A DNA stretch of 16,783 nucleotides, taken from Bryobacterales bacterium. Lineage in GTDB: Bacteria > Acidobacteriota > Terriglobia > Bryobacterales > Bryobacteraceae. Numbering within the stretch: the stretch's first letter is position 1; each line of letters starts with the position of its first letter. The notes under the pieces are model-generated. The model was given only the letters and a program-made list of their open reading frames with translations. It had not been told where the DNA came from and ran no database searches. Positions 7,275 to 15,185 of this stretch are shown here, in pieces. Both the position numbers and the translations under genes were made by a program. Where the stretch lies: the NCBI GenBank assembly GCA_016721425.1, contig JADKID010000044.1, forward strand, positions 1 through 16,783, given 5' to 3'.

Positions 7275-8376
7275 ATGCGTCGAAAGCGTTTTCAGCGGGG
7301 GAGTCTAAAGCCCCGCAGAAGGAACGGAAGGAACTACTGGTACGCGCAGTGGCGAGAGGATGGCAACCCGAAGTCCAAGGAACTCGGACTTTGCGCCAAA
7401 GTAAACAGGGCCGAGGCTGAAGCGATGCTGTCCAGCATCCTACATCCCGTCAATGTTGCCGCGGGCCATCCGAGCTCCATCGTTTACACGTTGGCCAAGT
7501 TCATTGAGGAGGTGTACCTACCCGTCTGTCAGAGCAAATGGAAGAGCTCCACGCTTGTCACCGAAGGGCATCGACTGAAACTTCACGTGGTGGGCTCACT
7601 CGGTTCGTTGCGGATCGAGGAGATCACCAGGGAGGACATGCAGTCATTCCTGGATCAAAAAGCTAAGGCGTTGGCTCAAACCGGCATCGATCATCTGCGC
7701 TTCCGGCTCAGATCGATCTTCGAGTTGGCTATGAGCGAGGGAGTAGTGGACCGAAACCCTGCCATCACTCTTTTTACACCCCGCGTCTGCCTGCCCGATC
7801 GCGAAAGGTTGGTCCTGACTTCGGATCAGGCCTCGACGATGATCGAGGCACTGGATCTGCGGGAAAAACTCCTCGCAAGGTTGGCTACCTGGGAAGGGAT
7901 GCGGCCGGGCGAGATCTTGGCTTTGCAGATTGGTGATGTGGCGACCGAATCCGTGTGGGTGCGACGTCGATTGTACCGATTCGAAATCGACACCCCGAAA
8001 ACTAAGCGGTCGATTAGGCAGGTTGCGTTGACCAAGGCAACCTCGCTCATTCTCTCCGCCTGGGTTGAAGCGATGCCAAGTCGGGATCCTGCGGCTTGGC
8101 TATTTGGGTCAGAGAATCGAGACAAGCCAATCAGCCGGGACAACGTGTGGAATCGTTGCATGTACCCGAAGCTGAAACCGGTCGGTTTGGAGTGGGCCAC
8201 CTTTCAAGTGATGCGCCGCACATTCGCGACACTGTCGAAGCAAGCCGGGGTGGATGCGCACGCGCTCCGCCCAGATGGGCAATACTGTCAACGTCAACGA
8301 GAACGAATACGCAGTCAGCAAGTTCGAAGACCGGTTGGCTGCCGTTCGGCTGCTCGAATCCACGCTTGTTCAATGA
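7275..8376 (+). CDS. int: Tyrosine-recombinase integrase, 3' frameshift before the catalytic Tyr
   Basis: The integrase inserts the element at the neighbouring tRNA-Gly. The N-terminal part (RRKRFQRGSL, then NYWYAQWREDGNPKSKELG) is the AP2-like arm-binding domain, followed by the core-binding SAM-like domain. Catalytic residues: Arg210 in WEGMRPGEIL, Lys in TPKTKRSIRQ (about 242-244), and Arg314 in FQVMRRTFAT, where the usual His of HxxR is Gln. After VDAHAL the frame breaks near 8262-8268 (apparent extra C in CTCCGCC). Read in the next frame, the tail is AQMGNTVNVNENEYAVSKFE, with the nucleophile Tyr at 8308-8310 and a stop at 8374-8376. Without the shift repaired, the product lacks Tyr and runs to 8402. 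ATG 7215 is a possible longer start. Confidence 0.9.
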
Positions 8377-8445
8377 CAGTCAACGGGGAGTGCTCCAGAT
8401 GAGAGGCTCTTCGAACATGAGGTTCCGCGAGGGATTTCGAGGTTT

Positions 8446-8476
8446 GGCCGGAGGGTGTTAGAGCCACCCTCCGGCC
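8446..8476. terminator. Strong hairpin after int, terminator-like without a U-tract
   Basis: A perfect 12-bp stem (GGCCGGAGGGTG / CACCCTCCGGCC) encloses the 7-nt loop TTAGAGC. It lies 70 bp after the corrected integrase stop and 82 bp before the tRNA 3' end. No T-run follows on the plus strand. On the minus strand the preceding bases are TTT-poor too, so bidirectional termination is uncertain. It may end the transfer operon or the tRNA transcript. Confidence 0.5.
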
Positions 8477-8558
8477 GGCTCCACGAGGTGATCGGGAGCT
8501 TAAAGCAGTAATCGCAGTAAAGCTGAAAACCTGGATCGTTCCCAAGTTATTGAAAACA

Positions 8559-8590
8559 TGGAGCGGGAGACCGGACTCGAACCGGCGACG
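8559..8590. other. Probable attachment site core at the 3' end of tRNA-Gly
   Basis: The T-arm, acceptor 3' strand and CCA end of the tRNA face the integrase 182 bp away. Tyrosine integrases usually cross over in this part of a tRNA, and the element then supplies an identical 3' end that keeps the tRNA whole. A direct repeat of part of this stretch is expected at the element's far left end, which is outside the window; I found no second copy inside the window by eye. Confidence 0.6.
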
Positions 8591-8633
8591 TTCAGCTTGG
8601 GAAGCTGACATTCTACCACTGAATTACTCCCGC
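8559..8633 (-). tRNA. tRNA-Gly, anticodon CCC
   Basis: On the minus strand the 72-nt body (8633-8562) plus encoded CCA (8561-8559) folds fully. The acceptor stem is GCGGGAG/CTCCCGC, the D stem ATTC/GAAT, the anticodon arm TCAGC-TTCCCAA-GCTGA with CCC at 8601-8599, and the T arm GCCGG-TTCGAGT-CCGGT. It reads GGG codons. The 3' end faces the integrase, marking it as the insertion target. The gene appears intact. Confidence 0.97.
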
Positions 8634-8645
8634 TCACGGCGGACC

Positions 8646-8664
8646 GTTGCGGCTACTCCGCAAC
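8646..8664. repeat. Short hairpin upstream of the tRNA gene
   Basis: A 7-bp perfect inverted repeat, GTTGCGG and CCGCAAC, with a CTACT loop, sits 12 bp beyond the tRNA 5' end in its promoter region. It could be a small operator or chance; no clear -35/-10 pair is seen for the tRNA. Confidence 0.35.
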
Positions 8665-8702
8665 TCTTCCTCAACATACCACACCCGGCTCGGCCTGGAA
8701 AC

Positions 8703-8727
8703 AAGCAGTTGCGCAAGCAGTTGCCGC
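8703..8727. repeat. Tandem 12/13-bp direct repeat upstream of the peroxiredoxin gene
   Basis: Two adjacent copies, AAGCAGTTGCGC (8703-8714) and AAGCAGTTGCCGC (8715-8727), differ by one inserted base. They lie 45 bp before the peroxiredoxin start. This could be a tandem activator site or a simple local duplication. Confidence 0.35.
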
Positions 8728-8771
8728 ACATTCCCCGACGCTCCAACCCCTGCCCGCGCATCCACATACAC

Positions 8772-9236
8772 ATGCCCGAACTCAAGGAAGGCTCCAAAGC
8801 CCCCGACTTCACCCTCGCCACAGATACCGGCGACTCCCTCAAGCTCAGCAGCCTCGCCGGCAACAACGTCGTCCTCTACTTCTACCCCAAGGCCGATACG
8901 CCCGGTTGCACCAAGGAGGCCTGCTCCTTCCGCGACGAGTCCCCCCGCCTCGGCGCGGCCGACGCCGTCGTTCTCGGCGCCTCGCCCGACCCGGTCTCAG
9001 CCGTCGCCAAGTTCAAGGCGAAGTACAACCTCCCTCTCTCTCCTCGCGGACGAAGAACACAAGGTCGCCGAGAAATACGGCGTCTGGGTCGAAAAACCAA
9101 CTACGGAAAGACCTACATGGGCGTCGCGCGCACCACCTTCATCATCGGCAAGGATGGCCGCATCGCCAAGATCTTCCCCAAGGTCAAGGTCGACGGTCAC
9201 ACCGAAGAGGTCCTGGCTGCACTGGCCGCTCTCTGA
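8772..9236 (+). CDS. bcp: Bcp/PrxQ-type thiol peroxidase with two compensating frameshifts
   Basis: This peroxiredoxin reduces hydrogen peroxide and organic peroxides in the cytoplasm. ATG 8772 begins MPELKEGSKAPDFTLATDTG; the family starts in this way, so the open frame upstream (which runs through the tRNA) is not coding. The peroxidatic Cys46 and resolving Cys51 lie in DTPGCTKEACSFRD. After KAKYNLPL the frame shifts (+1) near 9030-9043; LLADEEHKVAEKYGVWVEK is read one frame over. The original frame returns (-1) near 9092-9097 at an A-run, giving TNYGKTYMGVARTTF and the normal C-terminus. The corrected length of about 154 aa equals the family norm. Both shifts look like short-repeat or homopolymer indels. 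Confidence 0.92.
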   Translation: MPELKEGSKAPDFTLATDTGDSLKLSSLAGNNVVLYFYPKADTPGCTKEACSFRDESPRLGAADAVVLGASPDPVSAVAKFKAKYNLPLSPRGRRTQGRREIRRLGRKTNYGKTYMGVARTTFIIGKDGRIAKIFPKVKVDGHTEEVLAALAAL

Positions 9237-9472
9237 TCCTCTGGCGCGCCGGCGATCAAAGCCCCATCCGCAGAACCTGCGTGGTCGCCGGCTCGCCTCT
9301 GCCGATTTTGCATCCTTCGCCCCAGTTACGCCGCTTTCCAGCCGGCACCTAACCCATTGCTGGGAAAGAACGTAGGCACTAGACAGCCCACTTCCTACCC
9401 GAACGGCCCCGTCCGTGCACACTAAGTCTCCGAAGTCGAAACCAATTCGGCAGCCCAACCCAGGAGACCAAC

Positions 9473-10084
9473 ATGAAACTCGATAATGCTCACACCGCAC
9501 GGATCGCCTTTGCCATCCTGCTTGCCGTTGTTCTGCTAGCACCCGCCTTTGCCCAGAATGGATTCCGTGGCAACGGCCCCGGCCAGGGCATCAGCACCAA
9601 TGTCCAACCCGTCACCCCCGCCGAAGCTCAGTCGCTCGCCTTCATGCGCGAAGAAGAGAAACTCGCCCGCGACGTTCATCAGAAGCTCTTCGAGAAGTGG
9701 AACCTGACCACCTTCCGCAACATCGCCGCCAGTGAAGACCGCCACTTCAATGCCATCGGCAATCTGCTCACCCGCTACTCCGTCGCCGACCCCGCCCGCG
9801 ACACACAGCCCGGCATCTTCGTCGATCCAGCCCTCACCCGCGCTCTACTCCGAACTGATGGCCAAAGGCGAACTCTCCTCAAGGACGCTGTCGAAGTCGG
9901 CATTCTCATCGAGCAAACCGACATCAAGGACCTCAAGACCTCGCTCACAAGCACCACCAAGGTCGATATCCAGCGCGTCTACACCAACCTGCTGAACGGC
10001 TCCTTCCAACACCTGGAGGCCTTCGAGACCGCCCTGGAGATCTGCACCCTTCCGGCCGCCGCTAGTTCTCCCTCCGCTCGTTAG
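9473..10084 (+). CDS. Secreted DUF2202 ferritin-like protein, two compensating frameshifts
   Basis: The 203-aa protein begins with a signal peptide (cleavage near AFA-QN, about residue 28) and then a DUF2202 four-helix domain. Landmarks are LAFMREEEKLARDVHQKLFE, FRNIAASEDRHFNAIGNLLT (ExxH-like), DAVEVGILIEQTDIKDL, and VYTNLLNGSFQHLEAFETAL. These Glu/His helices resemble a ferritin-like metal site; the function of DUF2202 is not known. Between about 9836-9846 and 9873-9881 the better match is one frame over (ALYSELMAKGELS), so a +1 and a -1 shift cancel. AGGAGA precedes ATG 9473. The 236-bp gap upstream (9237-9472) shows no other feature. Confidence 0.85.
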   Translation: MKLDNAHTARIAFAILLAVVLLAPAFAQNGFRGNGPGQGISTNVQPVTPAEAQSLAFMREEEKLARDVHQKLFEKWNLTTFRNIAASEDRHFNAIGNLLTRYSVADPARDTQPGIFVDPALTRALLRTDGQRRTLLKDAVEVGILIEQTDIKDLKTSLTSTTKVDIQRVYTNLLNGSFQHLEAFETALEICTLPAAASSPSAR

Positions 10085-10162
10085 TCGCCGCTCCGGTCCC
10101 TCACTCCCGGCACAAAGTCGCGCGCCCGCCTCTCCGCTGTAAACTGGTCCCGAAGGATCTGC

Positions 10163-10169
10163 GGGGAGG
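10163..10169 (+). promoter_or_regulatory. Ribosome-binding site fixing the GTG start of the fucosidase
   Basis: GGGGAGG lies five bases before GTG 10175, which opens a twin-arginine-like leader. This supports GTG 10175 over the later ATG at 10189 in another frame. Confidence 0.7.
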
Positions 10170-10174
10170 CGAGC

Positions 10175-11970
10175 GTGACGAGAAGAGAATGTCTTTTGTC
10201 TGGAACAGGTCTGGCTACGGTCGCGGCCGGCGGCCAACAGCGCACCGTGGATGGCACATCGCCGCAGATGTGGGGCGAGGCGCGCGCCCAGGGCGCGGAA
10301 CAACGGGGCCAATGGCTCAAGGATTCCCGCTTCGCCATGTTCATCCACTGGGGCCTCTACCGGGACTGGGCGGCCACTGGAACGGCAAAGCCTACTACGG
10401 CATCAGCGAGTGGATCATGAACCGCGCGAAGATCCCGGCCGCCGAATACGAGAAGGTGGCGCAGCGCTTCAACCCCATCGCCTTCGACGCCCGCGAGTGG
10501 GTGCGCACCGCCAAGGCCGCCGGCATGCGCCACATCATGATCACCTCGAAACACCACGACGGCTTCGCCATGTTCCAGTCCGCCGCCAGTCCCTTCAACA
10601 TCGCCGCCGCCTCGCCGTTCCTTCGCGATCCACTGAAGGAACTCTCCGACGCCTGCCGCACCGACGGTCTGCGGCTCGGCTTCTACTACTCGCAAAGCCA
10701 GGACTGGCACGAGCGGGACGCAGTAGGAAACCGTTGGGACTTCCCTGCCCCCGGCAACTTCCAGAACTACCTGGAAGGCAAAGCGATTCCGCAGATCAAA
10801 GAGCTCCTGAATAACTACGGCCCCGTCGCCGGCATCTGGTTCGACACGCCGGGCCCCATCACTCCGGAGCAGTCCAAGGCCCTCGTCAACCTGGTGCATG
10901 ATGCGCAGCCACAGTGCCTGGTCAACAGCCGCATCGGCAACGGACTCGGCGACTACGACACCCTCGGCGACATGGAGATCCCGCGCGTGCCGCGCGCTGG
11001 CCTGTGGGAGTCGGTCGATACGCATAACGATTCCTGGGGCTTCGCCTCGGACGATCTCAATTTCAAAACCGCCCGCGAGATCGCCATCCGCCTCGTCAAG
11101 GTGGTAAGCCGTGGCGGAGTCTACATGCTAAACATCGGCCCGGACGGCAGAGGGCGCATGCCCGCCGAATCCGTGCGCATGTTGAAGCAGGTGGGCGCCT
11201 GGGTCCACGCCAACGAGACAGCCATCCACGGCGCGGAGCCCACACCTCTCGGCTCTCTCGCGTGGGGCGAGTGCACCAGGAAAGGCAGTACGCTCTACCT
11301 GCACGTCTTCGATTGGCCTGCCGATGGGCGCCTCATTGTGCCGGGCCTGCACGCCAAAGTCACCAAGGCCGCACTATCGAATTCAACGGCAGTCACCGTG
11401 AAGACGATCCCCGATGGCCTGGAGTTGCAGTTGCCCGCCAGACCGCCCAAGGAGTTGATCCCGGTGATCACGCTCGAGACCACCGGGCCGATCAAGGTGA
11501 GCCGCGACCTCTACGTCCTGAGCGGATACGAGAACACGTTGGACACAGGCGGCGCACTGCTCTCCGGCTGCAAGAGCAACAAGGTGCAGTGGATGGAGAA
11601 GTTCGGAGATTGGAAACACGCCGAGTGCGCAATCGAGTGGGCGGGCGCCGGCAGTACCGCCACGTGGGCATTTCGCACTGCCGAACCGGCCGAGTTCTAC
11701 GCCGACGTCGAATACTCGCTGCCCGCCGAGGACGACTACAGCGAATGGCACCTCACCCTGGATGGCAAGCCCGTCACGTTCCCGCTGATCGACACCGGCG
11801 AGCGGGCCAAGCGCACGGCCTTTGGCGGCGCGCTGCCGCGCTTCCGCGTTTATCGTGTTGGTCTCATCCGCATCGAGAAACCCGGCCTGCACGAGTTGAA
11901 GCTCGGCCCCACCGGCACAGCCGGCAAGGGCGCCAAGGTTTCCGGAGTCACGCTGCGGCCTGCCAACTAA
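10175..11970 (+). CDS. GH29 alpha-L-fucosidase, exported, one frameshift
   Basis: GH29 enzymes remove alpha-L-fucose from glycans by a retaining mechanism. GTG 10175 gives MTRRECLLSGTGLATVAAGG, a short Tat-like leader. The domain starts QWLKDSRFAMFIHWGLY, is shifted (one G apparently missing) near 10361-10366, and continues as GGHWNGKAYYGISEWIM. Other GH29 marks are MITSKHHDGFAMF, LRLGFYYSQSQDWHE, and VAGIWFDTPG, whose Asp (about residue 224) is the expected nucleophile. The metal- or sugar-lining stretch NIGPDGRGRMP closes the barrel. The C-terminal part (about 11480-11970) forms beta-sandwich domains likely for sugar binding. Corrected length is about 598 aa. The TAA overlaps the stop of the convergent rhamnosidase. 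Confidence 0.92.
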
Positions 11971-14900
11971 GGGCGAATCAGCAGTCGCACCGGCCCCATC
12001 AGGCCGGAAGGCGATGGGCTGCGGTAGCGCGTCGGAATGGTCTGATAATGGTTCGAAAGTGCGCTATAAACGAGCACTTCTACGCGATTTGAGCCCGTTT
12101 TGACCAGCTTTGAAATGTCGTAGCGGTATGGCGGCGCCAGGCGTGTACCGGCCGATTGCCCGTTGACCAGGACCTCCGCGCTGGCCACCGCCATGCCCAA
12201 ATCCAGCACGGTCTCCCCGCCTGCCTGATCGGGCGCGATCTCCACGGTCTTGCGATACCAGGCCCCGCCGGAGTAGCTGGAGAGCCCGTCGATGCGGGAC
12301 CAATCGCCGGCGGCCAGAAGGCCCGGCGCGCAATCGAAGGCCACCGGTTCGGGAAAGGCCGCGCCGCCGTACACGCCGCGCTCCTGCTCCACTCGAATCG
12401 CCACCTTCACCGGCGCTGGCGACGTCTTGCCGGCCGGCACGCGAAACTCGAATGATCCGTCGCCGCGCGGCCGCGCCGGGCCCAACTGCACGGGCCGCCC
12501 GTCGAGCGCGGCGCGATCGCCGCCGTCTAGAGATAATAGCGGGAACCGCCCTCTTCTTCGGTGTAGACAGAAGTGGTGGCCTTGAGTTGCAGGCGGCCGA
12601 GCGCGATGAACTCCTCCGGCATCTCGGCCTTCAATCCGTGATAGCCCTGGTGCCCCGGATCGTTCTCCACACCCCATCTCATCGAAAACTCATACGGCGT
12701 CCAGCGATACTGCCGGCCCGCGAACTCCACGGGAACCGCCGGGTCCACGGCATTGAGCGCCGCCAGCCGCCGTTCCAACTCCGTTGTGTCCACACCATTC
12801 GGCAGCGGGCCGAGCTTCCACAGGTGCTGCCCGTAAGTGTAGGTGGTCTGCCGCCATGCGGAGTCGTCCAGCCGCGGGTCGCTGGCCGCCGCGGCCTGTT
12901 CGGAATAGCGGAACCGGCGCGCCTCCGCCCCGATGAAGCCGGGCGCCGCCGGCAAGCGGTAATCGCCGAAGCGGTTGTCGAGCGTGGGCTTCAACTCAAA
13001 CTCCCAATCGCCTGAGATCTCCACAGCCGGCGCATCGCGTAGTCGACAATCGCCATCCGGGGCGGCCCGGTTGAAGACGATCAACTGCGCTTCGGTGCTC
13101 TCGAGCGGCATCCGGACGGTGAGGACCCTAGCGTCGATTGGATGACAGGTGGTGTGGAAGGGGACTGGTCTTGCCGGTCCACGGATCCCACAGTTCCACG
13201 CTACCGGTGGAGCGGAAAGTGCACTGCTGTCTTTGGCTGCGCCGTAGACCATGTAGACGTCTCGCGTACCGATCTTACGATGGAGAACGGAGGGCTGAGT
13301 GGATGTCTTGCACTGGACATCGCGCTGCATCGCATTGTCCATGCGCGCCACCGCCGCCGCATTGTCCGCCGCGGCGGTGCCCGCGAGTTCGCGCACTAGC
13401 GCGGCCACCTGCGGATCGTCCGCACCTACGCGCTCGGTGGCCTCCGGCGCGGCGCCCAGCACAATCACGGTGCCCCGGCGCGATGGAACTCCACCGCCTT
13501 CTCCAAAGTGGAGTGGCGACAGCGCGCATCGCCGGCAGCACCAGCACGCGGTACTCCTCGCCGGCCACCTTCAGCTTGCGGTCTTCCACCTTGCGCGGGC
13601 CAGCGACTCGAAGTCCATGAAGTCGAAGTCGATGGCGCGGCTACATACAGATCGCGCCCCAGCGCGAAGGCCGCATCAACGGACACCTTGCCGCCCATGC
13701 CGCCTCCATCGCCGCCACCGGATACAGGATGGCGACATCGGCGCGATGCACGCCCTGGCTCAGCAGATACGACATGCGCTCGACGGCAGGGAGGAAGTCG
13801 CCCATGGTTCCAATACGGCATGTGGAAGTGGTTGCAGGCGGCGCCCACTCCCACCACCCGCCGTGCGTGGAGTAGTAGAGGCCGTGCAGCGTCAGCAGAT
13901 TCTGCCCTGCGCGTAGTTGCGCCACGTGGCATCGACGATCTGCGCCGACGTGGTGCCCCACCTGCTGCCGTAGTAGCCCTCCAGCCACGTGCGCTGGCGC
14001 TCGTAGAGATGCGTGATGGAGCTGGCTACCTTCCTTGATCACGTCGGACGCGAGGCCCGGCTGGTCGTTGCCCGGGCCATTCATCCAGCGTTGCGTGCGG
14101 AAGTAATCGCCAAACTCGGTGACGTCGCGTCCGCGGCCGCCATGGTCGCAACCGTAGAGCATGCCCCGCTTCTGGTGCCAATCATAAAGAGGGCGAAGTA
14201 GTTTTCTCCTCCAGCGACACCATCACGTCGGAGTAGTCCATGTGACCTTGGCGCGCGCGCGGACCGGTCTCGGCGAAGAGCGAGGCCAGTTCCGGGCGCA
14301 CGTCGTAGCCCTTGCGGCGCGTGAACTCGGCGGCAAACGCAGAGTTCCACAGCCAGCCGCGCACGCCGAAAGACAGCTCATCGGAGGAAGAAGAAGTTCA
14401 AACCCGCTACCGCCTTGCCTGCGATTGCGATCCTGGAAGCGCTGGAAGAACTTCGATCATCTGGCTGCCGAGGAGGATGCATGGGGTCCAAGGAAACGGG
14501 CGCGTCCCCGGGCGACGGAGACGACCGGGGGCCACGTTCCGGCGGGCGCGGGTCCAATGCAGGCCGCGGGTTCTGCACGTACTCGCGCAGATCCAGCGCA
14601 GGGGCCGGCACGACGCGCCCGGCCTCCGTGCGGTAGGCGGTGATGGGCAAACGGATCGGAAACCAACCGCCTGACGCACAGCCGTCACTCCTTCGACTCG
14701 CTTCGCCAGCGCGGCGCCGTGAAGGTCGGTTGGTCCTTGAGAATCTCATCGACACTCAGCCATTGCTGGCCCAGCCAGGGTAGTCGCTGAGGCTGGTGGC
14801 CATGCCCCGCTGCTTCGCTCCTGGAGGAACCAGTCGAAGAGATCCCACCAGTCGAGGGAAAACAGGGCGGCTGCGACGGAGGTCGGCCCGTAACAAGGGC

Positions 14901-15096
14901 CGCCCTGTCGCTGTGGGCGTAGTTCACCTCGAGCGCGAAGACGCCTTGCCCGGAGTTGGTCCAACTGCCAGGCGAGCCGCTCCGGGTCAGGGGTCCCCAG
15001 CCACAGTAAAAACGCCACCTCGCCATAGCCCGGCGGCGGCGTACGGAAGCCCGGCAAGGCATCGAGCGAGAGCGAGCGATCAGTAACCGACGCCAT
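11967..15096 (-). CDS. GH106-like alpha-L-rhamnosidase, heavily frameshifted
   Basis: About 1,040 aa are spread over all three minus frames, with at least a dozen shifts. N-terminal barrel pieces run PPPGYGEVAFLLWLG, LEVNYAHSD, SLDWWDLFDWFLQE, QQWLSVDEILKDQPTF, and GWFPIRLPITAYRTEAGRVV. The middle has AFAAEFTRRKGYDV, GCDHGGRGRDVTEFGDYFRT, LLTLHGLYYSTHGGWWEWAP, and MGDFLPAVERMSYLLSQGVH. The C-terminal half has LVLPAMRAV, MPLESTEAQLIVF, and a galactose-binding-like sandwich (SSYSGGAWYRKTVEI, LVNGQSAGTRLAPPYRYDIS, PSGLMGPVRLLI). These match family GH106, which releases L-rhamnose from plant polysaccharides. ATG 15096 is the best start seen but is uncertain; no clear signal peptide is visible. 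Motifs stay sharp in every frame, so sequencing indels are more likely than decay, though a pseudogene is possible. Confidence 0.75.
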
Positions 15097-15185
15097 CGGC
15101 GCCGAACAGGCAGGTGTGGCCAGGCCTGGGAATGAGCGCGAGTCTCTGACAGGGCATCACTTGATAATACTTCAACGTTGACTGG

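Larger units (their letters stand above)
1..8590 (+). mobile_element. Right part of an integrated conjugative/mobilizable element (ICE/IME)
   Basis: A co-directional set of relaxase, antirestriction, coupling-protein, SSB, TraF, TraB, excisionase and integrase genes ends beside the 3' end of a tRNA-Gly gene. This is the usual layout of an element inserted by a tyrosine integrase into a tRNA. The right end should lie in the 3' part of the tRNA (about 8559-8590). The left end, the relaxase N-terminus and any mating-pair-formation genes are outside the window, so self-transfer cannot be told from mobilization. The inner genes look conserved except for single frameshifts in the relaxase, ardC, ssb, traF and int genes. 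Confidence 0.85.

Noticed and set aside
83..8268. Programmed ribosomal frameshifting as the reason for repeated +1 shifts in the element's genes
   Set aside because: The sites share no slippery sequence, stop codon or stimulator, traF shifts the other way, and the host genes show the same defects. Sequencing indels explain it more simply.
8550..8771. An open frame that would extend the peroxiredoxin upstream by 74 codons
   Set aside because: It reads through the tRNA-Gly gene on the opposite strand and gives the well-known false peptide (WSGRPDSNRR...). The family start is at 8772.
9237..9472. Promoter for the DUF2202 gene
   Set aside because: I found no -35/-10 pair with acceptable spacing by eye; only the ribosome-binding site AGGAGA is convincing.
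10357..11025. A 222-codon open frame on minus opposite the fucosidase
   Set aside because: It is the antisense shadow of the GH29 barrel, whose motifs are plain on plus.
11262..12092. A 276-codon plus frame overlapping the fucosidase 3' half
   Set aside because: Arg/His-rich out-of-frame reading of GH29, with no motif.
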